From positions 62,001 to 126,000 of the forward strand of contig NZ_QEVW01000009.1 of assembly GCF_003287275.1 (NCBI RefSeq): a stretch of DNA of 64,000 bases. Direction: 5' to 3'. Under the pieces are notes generated by a model. The model made no database searches. It worked only from the letters and a program-made list of their open reading frames with translations, and was not told the origin of the DNA. The translations under genes and the position numbers were made by a program. This document shows positions 17,746-28,182 of the stretch, piece by piece. How positions within the stretch are numbered: the first letter of the stretch is position 1; every line of letters begins with the position of its first letter. This DNA comes from Paenibacillus taichungensis (lineage in GTDB: Bacteria > Bacillota > Bacilli > Paenibacillales > Paenibacillaceae).

Positions 17746-18159
17746 ATGGATAATGGTTTGTTGATGCAAGAAGCAATTAAGGCACGTACGAAAGCGTATA
17801 CGCCTTATTCTCATTTTGGTGTAGGTGCAGCTTTGCTTGACAGTGAGGGACATGTGCATCATGGTTGTAATATTGAGAATGCTGCATACACGCCAGGTAA
17901 CTGTGCTGAGCGCACAGCTATGTTCAGCGCGATTGCAGGAGGTAAGCAACCACGCAGTTTCAAAGCCATTGCCATTGTAGGAGATACAGATGGCCCGATT
18001 GCTCCATGCGGCGTATGTCGTCAAGTCATGTATGAACTGTGTGAACCGGATATGAAAGTTATTCTGGGTAACATGAAAGGCGATCTTCAGGAGACTACAG
18101 TTGCCGAACTATTGCCATGGGCTTTTGGACCATCTGATCTGAACTCTGCTAAAAAGTAA
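17746..18159 (+). CDS. cdd: Cytidine deaminase
   Basis: 137 aa pyrimidine-salvage enzyme converting cytidine and deoxycytidine to uridine forms. The zinc ligands and proton donor are present: Cys53 and Glu55 in NCAERTA, Cys88 and Cys91 in PCGVCRQ. The ATG follows AAAGGGAGAG; an in-frame upstream GTG at 17707 adds 13 unlike residues and is rejected. Placed between dgkA and era as in B. subtilis. Confidence 0.95.
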   Translation: MDNGLLMQEAIKARTKAYTPYSHFGVGAALLDSEGHVHHGCNIENAAYTPGNCAERTAMFSAIAGGKQPRSFKAIAIVGDTDGPIAPCGVCRQVMYELCEPDMKVILGNMKGDLQETTVAELLPWAFGPSDLNSAKK

Positions 18160-18200
18160 AAACCAATACATTCCAGGCCTAGGCGCCTGAGGAGGAACAT

Positions 18201-19100
18201 ATGAAAAAACAAGCATTCAAATCCGGTTTTGTAGCCATTATTGGACGTCCCAATGTAGGTAAATCCACACTGATGAACCAAGTCATTGGACAGAAAATTG
18301 CGATTATGTCGGACAAGCCACAAACGACGCGTAATAAGATACATGGTGTATATACGTCGGAACAACAACAAATCGTTTTCCTGGATACGCCAGGGATTCA
18401 CAAACGTCAATCCAAGCTGGGCGATTACATGAACCAGACCGCTTTGAACACGCTCGGAGAAGTTGAAGCTGCTCTGTTCCTGATCGATGCCTCGGAAGGC
18501 ATGGGCGGTGGTGACCGTTATATTGCAGAACAACTGAAAAATGTACGGACGCCTGTCATTCTTGTCATGAACAAAATTGATAAAATTGAGCCGGAAGCAC
18601 TGCTTCCGCTGATTGAGGAATATCGCAAACTGCACAATTTCGCTGAAATCGTACCTGTTTCTGCCATGCTCGGCAGCAATGTAAGCACGTTGCTTGAACA
18701 GCTTGGCAAGTATTTGCCGGAAGGTCCGCAGTACTATCCAGATGACCAGGTTACAGACCATCCGGAGCAGTTCGTTTGTGCCGAGTTGATTCGGGAGAAG
18801 ATTTTGCAAATGACACGCGAAGAAGTGCCTCACTCCATTGCTGTAACGATTGAGGATATGAAAGTACAGGACAATGGCGTCGTTTATATTTCAGCTGTCA
18901 TTTTTGTGGAGCGTGATTCGCAAAAAGGAATCATTATCGGTAAACAGGGTGCCTTGCTCAAAGAAGTGGGGAAACGTGCCCGCCAGGATATTCAAAACCT
19001 GTTAGGTTCCAAAATCTTCATGGACCTGTGGGTTAAAGTGAAGAAAGATTGGAGAAACCAGGAGCGTGTACTACGCGACCTTGGCTTCGGACGTGAATAA
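18201..19100 (+). CDS. era: GTPase Era (30S assembly)
   Basis: 299 aa. GTPase motifs GRPNVGKST (15-23), DTPGIHK and NKID are followed by a C-terminal KH domain containing the [14 protein letters not shown] loop that contacts the 16S rRNA 3' end. GAGGAGG precedes the ATG. A short inverted repeat (CAGGC/GCCTG, about 18174-18189) sits just before that ribosome site and might modulate initiation. Neighbours ybeY and cdd are conserved. Confidence 0.96.
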   Translation: MKKQAFKSGFVAIIGRPNVGKSTLMNQVIGQKIAIMSDKPQTTRNKIHGVYTSEQQQIVFLDTPGIHKRQSKLGDYMNQTALNTLGEVEAALFLIDASEGMGGGDRYIAEQLKNVRTPVILVMNKIDKIEPEALLPLIEEYRKLHNFAEIVPVSAMLGSNVSTLLEQLGKYLPEGPQYYPDDQVTDHPEQFVCAELIREKILQMTREEVPHSIAVTIEDMKVQDNGVVYISAVIFVERDSQKGIIIGKQGALLKEVGKRARQDIQNLLGSKIFMDLWVKVKKDWRNQERVLRDLGFGRE

Positions 19101-19201
19101 TAAATGTAGTATCCAGTAATTGCAACACATAGTTTACCTTGCAAGACTCCATCCTATCTGGTAGAAGCAGACGTCATTTCCGAAGAGAGGATGAAATTCC
19201 G

Positions 19202-19342
19202 ATGCGAGATTTTTCGTGGAAGGTTTTTGCGATGACGGGGGATGTGGAATCCTATTTGTTGTATTCCGAGGCATGTAACTCGGTGGGACAGGAGTCGGAA
19301 CCTGCAAGGGAAGTGATTGAAGATGAAGAAGCCGAAGGTTAA
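19202..19342 (+). CDS. yqzL: YqzL family small protein
   Basis: 46 aa reading MRDFSWKVFAMTGDVESYLL at the start, the YqzL pattern, always found between era and recO in Bacillales. GAGAGGA (19184-19190) precedes the ATG by 11 bases; the longer in-frame start at 19139 adds unrelated residues. The acidic tail is typical. Function unknown. Confidence 0.85.
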   Translation: MRDFSWKVFAMTGDVESYLLYSEACNSVGQESEPAREVIEDEEAEG

Positions 19343-19375
19343 TTGGCTAATTCGGGAATGGTTAGGTGACGAGGC

Positions 19376-20128
19376 ATGCTATACAGGGTGGAAGGGATTG
19401 TCATCCGCAGCATGGACTACGGCGAGGGAAACAAAATCATTACGCTTTGCACCGAAAGCGGCGGGAAAGTAGGGGTGCTCGTCCGCGGTGCCAAAAAGCC
19501 CAAAAGCCGACATGCTGCACTGGTGCAGCCATTTACGTACGGTCAATATGTATATTTTCGTAACACTGGTCTGGGAACACTCAACGCAGGTGAGATTATC
19601 GAATCTTATCATGAGCTGCGTGAAGATCTAATAAAAGCTTCTTATGCATCTTATGCTTGTGAACTGCTGGATCGTGTGTTGCAGGATGAAGAGACAGGTA
19701 CGTTCTGGTTCAAACAGTTGAAAGCCTGTCTTCAGGCGTTGAAGGAAGAGAAGGATCCGGTCGTCATAACAAGCCTGTATGAAATGAAAATATTACAGGC
19801 AGCCGGGTATGGACCTCAGCTGGATGATTGCATTTCTTGCGGTCACGAGCGTCCGGATGAACAGTTATTTGTTAGTCCAAGGCTTGGGGGCGTTTTGTGT
19901 CGTGCTTGCAAACACTTTGATCCTCCGGCGATGTCCGTGAGTCCGAAAGCATTGAAGCTCTTACGTCTGTTTGCACAGCTGGATCTGCAAAGGCTTGGTA
20001 ATATATCGGTGAGTGAAGGCACCCGGGATGAGATTAAAAAGATCATGCGGGCCTTTATGGATCATCAGCTTGGCTTGAATCTAAAATCCCGTTCTTTTCT
20101 TGATCAAATGGAAAAGTACGGGATTTGA
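19376..20128 (+). CDS. recO: DNA repair protein RecO
   Basis: 250 aa mediator that loads RecA on SSB-coated single strands together with RecR. An N-terminal OB-fold (MLYRVEGIVIRSMDYGEGNK) is followed by a helical domain and a zinc site of four cysteines (CISC about 152-155, CRAC about 175-178). Last gene of the yqfC-recO run. The start has only a modest AGGTGACGAGG site. Confidence 0.94.
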   Translation: MLYRVEGIVIRSMDYGEGNKIITLCTESGGKVGVLVRGAKKPKSRHAALVQPFTYGQYVYFRNTGLGTLNAGEIIESYHELREDLIKASYASYACELLDRVLQDEETGTFWFKQLKACLQALKEEKDPVVITSLYEMKILQAAGYGPQLDDCISCGHERPDEQLFVSPRLGGVLCRACKHFDPPAMSVSPKALKLLRLFAQLDLQRLGNISVSEGTRDEIKKIMRAFMDHQLGLNLKSRSFLDQMEKYGI

Positions 20129-20158
20129 GTCGTCTTGATGTGAAATAAGGAATATATC

Positions 20159-20187
20159 TTGACTTCGTACTTATTTTTATATATTAT
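20159..20187 (+). promoter_or_regulatory. Sigma-A promoter of the glyQS T-box transcript
   Basis: TTGACT (20159-20164), 17-base spacer, TATTAT (20182-20187); transcription would begin near 20194 and enter the T-box leader. Confidence 0.75.
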
Positions 20188-20193
20188 GGACTA

Positions 20194-20486
20194 TAATTTC
20201 TCTTTTTGAGACATGCATTGAACGAGAAAGTAGGAGACTTGATTTATTACATTCAAGAGCAGAGAAGGTCAATTGACCTTACTAATCTTGTGTGAGCGAG
20301 CCGGGGATGGTGGGAGCCGGGTTGAATCGGTCTTTGAAATGGCACTCGGGAGCATGAATGACACGGAAAAGTGGGCTTGAATGACAGGATCTCCTGTTTA
20401 TATCTAAGCCAAGTAGGGTGGAACCGCGGGAATAGCTCTCGTCCCTATGTCTGTATAACAGGCGTAGGACGGGGGCTTTTTATTGT
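20194..20486 (+). promoter_or_regulatory. T-box riboswitch (glycyl-tRNA sensing) upstream of glyQS
   Basis: The hallmark T-box sequence AGGGTGGAACCGCGG is at 20415-20429. It is followed by the terminator AGCTCTCGTCCCTATG (20434-20449) pairing with CGTAGGACGGGGGCT, then five T. The candidate specifier codon is GGC at 20341-20343 (glycine) in the long stem I region. When tRNA-Gly is uncharged its acceptor end pairs with the T-box and stabilises the antiterminator, so glyQ-glyS are expressed. Confidence 0.93.
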
Positions 20487-20537
20487 CTGTACCGTTCTAG
20501 GCTTGTTCATCACAAACCATCGAAAAGGAGCATGATT

Positions 20538-21425
20538 ATGAATTTTCAGCAGATGATTCTCACGCTGCAACAATTCTGGGCCGAGCACAACTGTATTATT
20601 GTTCAACCTTATGATACGGAAAAAGGGGCAGGTACGATGAACCCGATGACCTTTTTGCGTTCGCTTGGACCCGAGCCTTGGAAAGTAGCTTATGTAGAGC
20701 CTTCCCGCCGTCCTTCGGATGGCCGTTATGGAGAAAATCCAAACCGTCTCTATCAGCATCATCAATTCCAGGTTATTATCAAGCCTTCTCCGGACAATAT
20801 TCAGGAGATTTACCTGGAAAGTCTGAAACAGTTGGGCATTGATCCGCTCAAGCATGATATTCGGTTTGTTGAAGACAACTGGGAGAACCCTTCTCTTGGC
20901 TGTGCTGGTCTCGGCTGGGAAGTATGGTTGGACGGTATGGAAATCACCCAATTTACGTATTTCCAACAAGTCGGCGGAATCGAGACGAATCCGGTAGCGG
21001 TTGAAATTACGTATGGTATGGAGCGTCTTGCTTCATACATTCAGGAAAAAGAAAATGTGTTTGAACTGGAATGGGTAGACGGCATTAATTATGGTGATGT
21101 GTTCCGTCAGCCTGAATTCGAACACTCCAAATATACGTTTGAAGTATCTGATGTCAAAATGTTGTTTACGCTCTTCAACATGCATGAAGAGGAAGCCAAC
21201 AAGGCTATGGCACAGAATCTGGTTTTCCCGGCATATGACTATGTGTTGAAATGTTCACATACGTTCAACCTGTTGGATGCCCGCGGAGCAATCAGTGTAA
21301 CGGAGCGTACCGGGTACATTACCCGTGTCCGTAATCTGGCTCGTCAAGTGGCTGCAACATATGTGGAAGAGCGTGAGAAGCTCGGCTTCCCGCTGATCAA
21401 GAAAGGGGGAGCTGAGCATGTCTAA
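20538..21425 (+). CDS. glyQ: Glycyl-tRNA synthetase alpha subunit
   Basis: 295 aa catalytic subunit of the heterotetrameric bacterial GlyRS. Conserved stretches [23 protein letters not shown] and the [20 protein letters not shown] motif are intact. I start at ATG 20538, 7 bases after GGAG (20527-20530); the ATG at 20532 is only one base from it. The end overlaps glyS by 8 bases. Expression is set by the T-box. Confidence 0.96.
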   Translation: MNFQQMILTLQQFWAEHNCIIVQPYDTEKGAGTMNPMTFLRSLGPEPWKVAYVEPSRRPSDGRYGENPNRLYQHHQFQVIIKPSPDNIQEIYLESLKQLGIDPLKHDIRFVEDNWENPSLGCAGLGWEVWLDGMEITQFTYFQQVGGIETNPVAVEITYGMERLASYIQEKENVFELEWVDGINYGDVFRQPEFEHSKYTFEVSDVKMLFTLFNMHEEEANKAMAQNLVFPAYDYVLKCSHTFNLLDARGAISVTERTGYITRVRNLARQVAATYVEEREKLGFPLIKKGGAEHV

Positions 21426-23493
21426 GGATCTGTTATTTGAAATTGGTCTGGAAGAAGTGCCTGCACGCTTCATGCGAGCAGCAATTGAACAGCTGCAAGA
21501 CCGTGTCGTGAAATGGCTGGATGCATCTCGTATTGCTTATGGTGAAGTGAATGCCTATGCGACACCACGTCGACTGGCTGTTTTGATCAAAGATGTTGCC
21601 GAGAAGCAGGAGGACGTGGAGGAAGAAGTTAAAGGACCTTCCCGTAAAATTGCACTGGACGACAGTGGCAACTGGAGTAAAGCTGCACTCGGATTTGCCC
21701 GCAGCCAGGGTGTTGAACCGGATCAGTTCACATTCAAGGAACTGAGCGGCGTGGAATATATCTATGCGACCAAGAGCAGCAAAGGCGTGGAAACTTCCTC
21801 TGTAATCGGTCAGGGTTTGCTGGCTATACTGCATGCCATGACGTTCCCGAAATTCATGCGTTGGGCTTCGTATGATTTTAAATTTGTACGTCCGATTCGC
21901 TGGATTGTTGCTCTGCTGGGCAGCGATGTGATTGAGTTGGAAGTTGCAGGCGTAAAGTCTGGCAATGTAACACGTGGACATCGTTTCCTCGGAAAAGAGG
22001 CGGTTATTTCGGATCCCGCTTCGTATGTGGAAGTGCTTCGTTCCGAGCACGTCATTGCGGATATCAAAGAACGTGAGCAGATGATTGTATCCCAGATCCA
22101 GGCACTGGCTGCCGAGAAAAAATGGGATATTGCGATCAAGGAAGATTTGCTGGAAGAGGTTCTGTTCCTGGTTGAAACACCAACGGTGCTATTTGGAACA
22201 TTCGAATCTTCATTTTTGAATATTCCACAAGAGGTACTGATTACTTCGATGCGCGAGCATCAACGCTACTTCCCTGTGCTTGATAATGATGGACAATTGT
22301 TGCCATACTTCGTTACGGTTCGCAACGGCGGCAGCGATTCACTGGATGTCATTGCAAAAGGGAACGAAAAGGTACTTCGTGCACGTCTGTCTGATGCCAA
22401 GTTCTTCTACGAGGAAGACCAGAAGCTGGAGATCAAGGATGCATTATCGAAATTGGAAAGTATCGTCTTCCAGGAAGAGCTGGGAACGGTTGGAGATAAA
22501 GTTCGCCGTATTCGCAAAATTGCGGATGGTCTGGCTAGCAAGCTGCAAGTACCAGCTGATGTAGCCGAAGCGGTGAATCGTTCTGCGGATATCTGCAAAT
22601 TCGACCTTGTTACACTTATGGTGGGCGAATTCCCTGAGCTGCAAGGTGTGATGGGTGAGGATTATGCCCGTAAAGCTGGTGAAAAGGAAGAAGTTTCCAA
22701 AGCGGTGTTTGAGCACTATCAGCCACGTTTCGCCGGGGATCAATCTCCTGCTTCCCTCGTTGGTGCTATTGTGAGTGCTGCGGATAAAATGGATACAATT
22801 GTAGGTTGTTTCTCGATCAATATCATTCCTACAGGTTCTCAAGATCCATACGCACTGCGTCGTCAGGCAGCAGGTATCGTACAAATTTTGCTGGATCACA
22901 ATCTTCCGCTGACATTGTCCGATGTATTCGGCGTTGCACTTCAAGTTCATGCTCAGATGAACCTGTTGAAACGTGCGGATGAAGAGGTGCGTAAAGATTT
23001 ACAGGACTTCTTTGGTCTTCGAGTGAAAAAACTGTTGTCGGAAACGGTTCGTTATGATGTTGTGGACGCAGTGATTTCTTCCGGATTTGATGATATCAGC
23101 GCGGTAGTTCCAAAAGGTGAAGCACTTATGGCAGCTGTCCAAACGGGAGATGCCTTCAAAACAACTGTCGAATCCTTCAACCGTGTCGGTAATCTGGCTG
23201 CCAAAGCATCCAATGCTTCGGTTCATGCAGAACTTTTCACAGAAGAAGGGGAACGCCAGCTGCATGAGGCATGGAGTAAAACCAATGAGGAATATCGTCA
23301 GGTATTGTCTCAGCATGCTGCTGCTGAAGCGCTCGCGATTGCATCGGCTTGGAAGGAAGCTATCACTGTATTCTTCGATTCGGTTATGGTTATGGCTGAA
23401 GATGAGGCTGTACGGGCGAATCGTCTGGCACTGCTTGCAGCCATTGACCGTGATCTGAAAGCTTTTGCTGATTTCTCCAAATTGGTCTGGTAG
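21418..23493 (+). CDS. glyS: Glycyl-tRNA synthetase beta subunit
   Basis: 691 aa, the family's usual length. Begins [18 protein letters not shown], has the [10 protein letters not shown] segment and the HD-like core, and a C-terminal anticodon-binding region. It overlaps glyQ by 8 bases with GGGGGAGCTGAG as ribosome site, so the two subunits are made together. In B. subtilis ccpN and ppsR follow; here neither is present before yqxD. Confidence 0.96.
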   Translation: MSKDLLFEIGLEEVPARFMRAAIEQLQDRVVKWLDASRIAYGEVNAYATPRRLAVLIKDVAEKQEDVEEEVKGPSRKIALDDSGNWSKAALGFARSQGVEPDQFTFKELSGVEYIYATKSSKGVETSSVIGQGLLAILHAMTFPKFMRWASYDFKFVRPIRWIVALLGSDVIELEVAGVKSGNVTRGHRFLGKEAVISDPASYVEVLRSEHVIADIKEREQMIVSQIQALAAEKKWDIAIKEDLLEEVLFLVETPTVLFGTFESSFLNIPQEVLITSMREHQRYFPVLDNDGQLLPYFVTVRNGGSDSLDVIAKGNEKVLRARLSDAKFFYEEDQKLEIKDALSKLESIVFQEELGTVGDKVRRIRKIADGLASKLQVPADVAEAVNRSADICKFDLVTLMVGEFPELQGVMGEDYARKAGEKEEVSKAVFEHYQPRFAGDQSPASLVGAIVSAADKMDTIVGCFSINIIPTGSQDPYALRRQAAGIVQILLDHNLPLTLSDVFGVALQVHAQMNLLKRADEEVRKDLQDFFGLRVKKLLSETVRYDVVDAVISSGFDDISAVVPKGEALMAAVQTGDAFKTTVESFNRVGNLAAKASNASVHAELFTEEGERQLHEAWSKTNEEYRQVLSQHAAAEALAIASAWKEAITVFFDSVMVMAEDEAVRANRLALLAAIDRDLKAFADFSKLVW

Positions 23494-23576
23494 TCGAGTC
23501 CTTTTCTGCTCCGAGTGGACAGATCTGCGGCAAAGCATAAATTCAGTATTAAAGAAGGATATATGAGGGTATAAAT

Positions 23577-23626
23577 ATACGGAACGGATTGTGAAAAATT
23601 TATATTTACAGCCGTTCCGTATTTTA
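23577..23626 (+). terminator. Probable terminator of glyQS
   Basis: ATACGGAACGG (23577-23587) pairs with CCGTTCCGTAT (23612-23622) across a 24-base AT-rich loop, followed by only a short T run. Confidence 0.6.
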
Positions 23627-23700
23627 GCCTTTGATTTCCATAGACCAGTCAGAAGGATTTTGACTGGCTGGGGTCGTATATTACAATATGCAGATATTTT

Positions 23701-24189
23701 ATGAAACCGGGTGGTCTGGCTTTGAGTGAGTTGAATGTACGCCATATTGTTGTGGATGGTGATGCTTGCCCGGTCAAGGCTGAGATCGCAGAAACAGCTC
23801 TCCGATTCAAAGTTCCTGTATTGATGGTTTCTTCATTTGACCATTTTCTTCAAGGCGGAGAAGGAGTACGCACCGTTCAGGTGGATCGAAGTGATCAGAG
23901 TGCAGACCTTTACATTGCCAATCACATCAAGCCATACGATGTGGTCATTACACAGGATTATGGACTGGCGGCGCTCGCACTTGGCAAACGTTGTTATGTT
24001 TTATCATTTCGTGGTCGTGAATTTAATGATCGTGACATTGATTTCATGCTGGATTCCCGTCATACTGCGGCCAAAGCACGAAAAAGAGGGCATTATGGAA
24101 AAGGCCCAAAGCCTTTCACAGAGCAGGATCGGGAAATTTTTCAACATAAACTGACAAAACTTTTGAAAGATTTGCAGGAGAATGTGTAA
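23701..24189 (+). CDS. yqxD: UPF0178 family protein YqxD/YaiI
   Basis: 162 aa NYN/PIN-like family of unknown function. Acidic motifs VVDGDACPVK near residue 17 and VITQDYGLAALAL near 82 are characteristic, as is the FRGREFNDRDID segment. The ATG at 23701 lacks a clear ribosome site, so a start at TTG 23722 is possible. It sits before dnaG, its regular neighbour in Bacillales. Confidence 0.88.
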   Translation: MKPGGLALSELNVRHIVVDGDACPVKAEIAETALRFKVPVLMVSSFDHFLQGGEGVRTVQVDRSDQSADLYIANHIKPYDVVITQDYGLAALALGKRCYVLSFRGREFNDRDIDFMLDSRHTAAKARKRGHYGKGPKPFTEQDREIFQHKLTKLLKDLQENV

Positions 24190-24236
24190 GTTTATCGAAT
24201 AATATTTACGTGTTAAAGAGATGAAGGTGGACCAAG

Positions 24237-26057
24237 ATGAGTACCGGACAAGGCGGTATACCCGAAAGCATTATTGAATCGGTGTTACAGCAGCATGATA
24301 TCGTCGATACGGTGAGCCGATTTGTACATCTGACCAAACAGGGGAAATATATGAAAGGCCTCTGTCCTTTTCATTCTGAGAAGACGCCTTCGTTTACAGT
24401 AACGCCTGAGAAACAAATTTTCTATTGCTACGGTTGCGGCACGGGTGGAAATGCCATCAAATTCAGGATGGAAATCGAAGGGTTATCCTTTCCCGAGGCT
24501 GTCAAGACGATGGCAGAAGAAAGCCACATTTCAATGGGGGACTGGCAAGGGAGGGAATCGGCTCATGTTAATCCAGAAACCGAACGTTTATTGGAAGCAT
24601 ATGAGCTTACCGCAAAGCTGTATCATTTCTTATTGAAAAATACAGAGCATGGTAAAGTGGCTATGGAATATTTACGCTCACGTGGGTTTAGCGACAAACT
24701 CATTGATCAATTCCAGATTGGCTATGCGCCTAATCGCTGGGATACCTTGGTACAATTTCTGGAAAAGCGCGAATTTCCGCTTGAAGAGATGGAAAAGGGT
24801 GGTTTACTGTCACCGCGAAACGAAGGTCAGGGGTATGTGGACCGTTTTCGGGACAGGGTCATGTTTCCGATCAATGGCAGGAGCGGAAAGCCGATTGCAT
24901 TTGCAGGTCGCATTTTGGGAGACGGGCAACCGAAGTATCTAAATTCACCGGAAACCCGGTTATTTAACAAAAGCCGTGTTCTCTACAATCTGCATCATGC
25001 CAAAAATGCAATTCGCAAACAAAGGCAGGCCATATTGTTCGAAGGGTATGGCGATGTTATCTCCGCCTGGGATCAGGATATTCAGAATGGTGTAGCGGCA
25101 ATGGGTACCGCGCTTACTGAAAATCAGGCATTGATGCTTAAAGGCATGTGTGATGAAGTTATCGTATGTTATGACGGCGATCGAGCCGGACAGGCTGCGG
25201 CACTCAAAAACTTCCCTATTCTTGAGGAAGCGGGATTGCAGGTCAAAATTGCTCTGATACCGGATGGGCTCGACCCTGATGATTTTATCCGCAAGCATGG
25301 TGGCGAGCGGTTCCGAAACCAGATTGTGGACGGCGCCGTAACGACTACAAAATTTAAGCTTATAAACCTTAAAAAAAACCATATACTGCTAGAAGGCGGC
25401 GGACAGATCGCTTATTCCAAGGAAGCGGTCAAACTTATTGCTCCTTTGTCTTCTCCTACAGAACGGGAAGTATATCTGCGGGAACTGGCTGCAGAAGTGG
25501 ATGTATCATTTGAAACACTGAAGCAGGAGTGTAATGAAGAACGGGAGGCCATGAAAAATAACCTCCAGTTTGGGGATAATAACCCGAAAAGGTGGAATAA
25601 TGGTAGGCAACAAAATAGGCAGGTGCCTACACCCAATCTGTTGCCGGCTTACCACGCTGCTGAACGCAAACTGCTCGCCTGGATGCTTCAGGATGATGAG
25701 GCTGCCCAGTACGTGAATGAGCATCTTGGTGAAGCTTTTAACTTGGATGATCATGCAGCTATTGCTGCTTATCTATATGCCTATTATGCGCAAGGCAAAC
25801 CGTCGGATACAAGCCGTTTTATGTCTTCACTGCATGACGACCGACTGGAAAAGACGGTCAGTTCAATCTCGATGATGGATGGTCCAGGTGATTGGAATAT
25901 TCAGGTGCTCGACGATTGCATCAGGGAAGTGCTGAAATATCCGCGTAAGAAAGAGTACGACCTGAAAAAAGAAGAAATGATTGCTGCAGAGCGGGCAGGT
26001 GATTCTGTACGCGCGGCACAAATTGCAATTGAAATGATTGCCCTAGAGAGACAGTGA
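24237..26057 (+). CDS. dnaG: DNA primase DnaG
   Basis: 606 aa primase that makes RNA primers at the fork. Zinc-binding domain: Cys43, His46, Cys64 and Cys67 (CPFH, CYGC). The RNA polymerase/TOPRIM core includes ILFEGYGDVIS near 266 and VIVCYDGDRAG near 307, and the C-terminal helicase-interaction domain follows a Asn/Gln-rich linker near 445-470. rpoD follows 43 bases downstream, the classic macromolecular synthesis pairing. Confidence 0.96.
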   Translation: MSTGQGGIPESIIESVLQQHDIVDTVSRFVHLTKQGKYMKGLCPFHSEKTPSFTVTPEKQIFYCYGCGTGGNAIKFRMEIEGLSFPEAVKTMAEESHISMGDWQGRESAHVNPETERLLEAYELTAKLYHFLLKNTEHGKVAMEYLRSRGFSDKLIDQFQIGYAPNRWDTLVQFLEKREFPLEEMEKGGLLSPRNEGQGYVDRFRDRVMFPINGRSGKPIAFAGRILGDGQPKYLNSPETRLFNKSRVLYNLHHAKNAIRKQRQAILFEGYGDVISAWDQDIQNGVAAMGTALTENQALMLKGMCDEVIVCYDGDRAGQAAALKNFPILEEAGLQVKIALIPDGLDPDDFIRKHGGERFRNQIVDGAVTTTKFKLINLKKNHILLEGGGQIAYSKEAVKLIAPLSSPTEREVYLRELAAEVDVSFETLKQECNEEREAMKNNLQFGDNNPKRWNNGRQQNRQVPTPNLLPAYHAAERKLLAWMLQDDEAAQYVNEHLGEAFNLDDHAAIAAYLYAYYAQGKPSDTSRFMSSLHDDRLEKTVSSISMMDGPGDWNIQVLDDCIREVLKYPRKKEYDLKKEEMIAAERAGDSVRAAQIAIEMIALERQ

Positions 26058-26100
26058 ACGTCTGAATGTTGGATGTTTCTAGGGAGGAGGGAGTCGAGTT

Positions 26101-27240
26101 ATGGCGAATGATCAGCATACTGAACTAGAAACAGAATTGACACTGGATCAGGTTAAGGATCAATTGATTGAATCAGGTAAGAAAAGAGCTTCATTGAACT
26201 ACAAGGAAATTATAGAAAAACTCTCCCCATTTGAGCAAGATGCAGAGCAGATGGATGAGTTCTATGAACAACTGAGCGACCTGGGTATTGATGTCGTGAA
26301 CGAAAATGATGAAGAGGTAACCCTTCGCCCTAGTGAAGATTCCGAGAACAACACCAGAGAGGGAGACGATGAATTCCACTTTGATGATGATCTGAGCCTT
26401 CCACCAGGAATCAAAATTAACGACCCTGTTCGTATGTATCTCAAAGAAATTGGTCGTGTGCCTTTGTTGTCTGCGGATGACGAAGTAGAACTGGCTAAAC
26501 GGATTGAAAACGGGGATGAAGAAGCGAAACGTCGTTTGGCTGAAGCTAACCTTCGTCTCGTGGTCAGTATCGCCAAGCGTTATGTTGGACGTGGAATGTT
26601 GTTCCTGGATCTGATTCAGGAAGGTAACATGGGTCTGATCAAAGCGGTTGAGAAGTTCGACCATAAAAAGGGTTATAAATTCAGTACGTATGCGACATGG
26701 TGGATTCGCCAAGCGATCACCCGTGCAATTGCGGACCAAGCACGTACGATTCGTATCCCTGTGCACATGGTGGAGACGATCAATAAGCTGATCCGGGTAT
26801 CCCGTCAGCTGTTGCAGGAACTTGGGCGTGAACCGACACCAGAAGAAATCGCTGCCGAGATGGATCTGAGTGTGGAGAAAGTTCGTGAGATTACGAAGAT
26901 TGCTCAGGAACCGGTTTCCCTGGAAACACCAATTGGTGAGGAAGATGATTCTCATCTGGGTGATTTCATCGAGGATCAGGAAGCATTGGCTCCGGCGGAT
27001 GCTGCTGCTTATGAGTTGCTGAAAGAACAGCTCGAGGATGTCCTGGATACATTGACTGAGCGTGAAGAGAACGTGCTTCGTCTGCGTTTTGGTCTGGACG
27101 ACGGACGTACAAGAACGCTGGAAGAAGTGGGCAAGGTATTTGGTGTTACGCGTGAGCGTATTCGTCAAATTGAAGCCAAGGCTCTTCGTAAATTGCGTCA
27201 CCCTAGCCGCAGTAAACGGCTTAAAGATTTCCTCGAATAA
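26101..27240 (+). CDS. rpoD: Primary sigma factor SigA (RpoD)
   Basis: 379 aa housekeeping sigma. Region 1.1 and an acidic linker are followed by [16 protein letters not shown] (region 1.2), region 2 ([20 protein letters not shown], then [11 protein letters not shown]), region 3 and region 4 with the helix-turn-helix [30 protein letters not shown] precedes the ATG. It is followed by a terminator at 27250. Confidence 0.97.
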   Translation: MANDQHTELETELTLDQVKDQLIESGKKRASLNYKEIIEKLSPFEQDAEQMDEFYEQLSDLGIDVVNENDEEVTLRPSEDSENNTREGDDEFHFDDDLSLPPGIKINDPVRMYLKEIGRVPLLSADDEVELAKRIENGDEEAKRRLAEANLRLVVSIAKRYVGRGMLFLDLIQEGNMGLIKAVEKFDHKKGYKFSTYATWWIRQAITRAIADQARTIRIPVHMVETINKLIRVSRQLLQELGREPTPEEIAAEMDLSVEKVREITKIAQEPVSLETPIGEEDDSHLGDFIEDQEALAPADAAAYELLKEQLEDVLDTLTEREENVLRLRFGLDDGRTRTLEEVGKVFGVTRERIRQIEAKALRKLRHPSRSKRLKDFLE

Positions 27241-27249
27241 ATCACTATG

Positions 27250-27298
27250 GGAGACTTTCCGCAAGACGCTTAAGCGGCGGCGGGGTCTCCTTTATTTT
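27250..27298 (+). terminator. Terminator after rpoD
   Basis: GGAGAC (27250-27255) pairs with GTCTCC (27285-27290), with an inner CCGC/GCGG helix, followed by TTTATTTTT. Confidence 0.8.
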
Positions 27299-27423
27299 TA
27301 AATTGAATATCTGAATTTCTTGGTTTTGGTAATTCATCCTTGAAATGTTTTATTGGATTTCATTTTATCGCTTTTTGTTGTTCAATGCAAATCAATAAAT
27401 TAAATGAATGGTGTAGGTGCTTC

Positions 27424-28182
27424 ATGAAACTTTCGAATCGATTACAGCGGATACATGATCAAATTCCCGAAGGCAGCCGTTTGGCTGACATTGGCTCAGA
27501 CCACGCTTTGCTTCCGGTAGCGGCAGTACGCAGCGGGAAAGCAGCAGGTGCAGTAGCCGGAGAAGTCAATCCTGGCCCTTATGAAGCTGCACGCAAGCAA
27601 GTCAGCGATGCAGGCCTGAAGGAACGAATTACAGTACGTCGTGGAGATGGCTTGGATGTCATCTCTGCGGGAGAAGTCGATGTTATCACCATTGCCGGTA
27701 TGGGAGGGGCTCTCATTGCCTCCATTCTGGATCGTGGCCTCTCCAAACTGGATGAGGTCAAGCTCCTTATTTTGCAGCCTAATGTTGGTGAGGATATTCT
27801 CAGACGTTGGTTGTTGGAGCATCACTGGGTGGTTGTTGCAGAACAGCTGCTTGAGGAAGATGGCAAAGTGTACGAGATTATTACAGCAATGCCGCAAGAA
27901 CTCAGTCCGATTGCCAATGAGGAAGTGTATCGGGCACGACCGCTTGAAGGCGGAGTGGAATTGACTTCAGATTTGCTGCTCCGCATGGGGCCTTATTTAA
28001 CTGACCGTCCAACGGATGTGTTTTTTGCCAAATGGGAAAGCGAAATCGTCAAGCTGCAAAGTGTAGTGCAGTCCATCTCCAAATCCGATCAGGAGTCTTC
28101 ACGGGACAAGGCGGCTGAGGTGGAAGGTCTTATTGTGAACTTGAAGGAGGTACTCTCATGTTTGCCAAAGGTCAAACTGTAA
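27424..28182 (+). CDS. trmK: tRNA (adenine(22)-N1)-methyltransferase TrmK
   Basis: 252 aa SAM-dependent methyltransferase that makes m1A22 in tRNA. SAM-binding motif I is RLADIGSDHALLP (about 19-31), and the VDVITIAGMGGALI segment carries the catalytic-loop region. ATG 27424 (MKLSNRLQ) fits the family; the frame runs 28 codons further upstream without support. In B. subtilis cccA separates sigA from trmK; here that gene is missing. Its end overlaps the next gene by 25 bases. Confidence 0.93.
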   Translation: MKLSNRLQRIHDQIPEGSRLADIGSDHALLPVAAVRSGKAAGAVAGEVNPGPYEAARKQVSDAGLKERITVRRGDGLDVISAGEVDVITIAGMGGALIASILDRGLSKLDEVKLLILQPNVGEDILRRWLLEHHWVVVAEQLLEEDGKVYEIITAMPQELSPIANEEVYRARPLEGGVELTSDLLLRMGPYLTDRPTDVFFAKWESEIVKLQSVVQSISKSDQESSRDKAAEVEGLIVNLKEVLSCLPKVKL

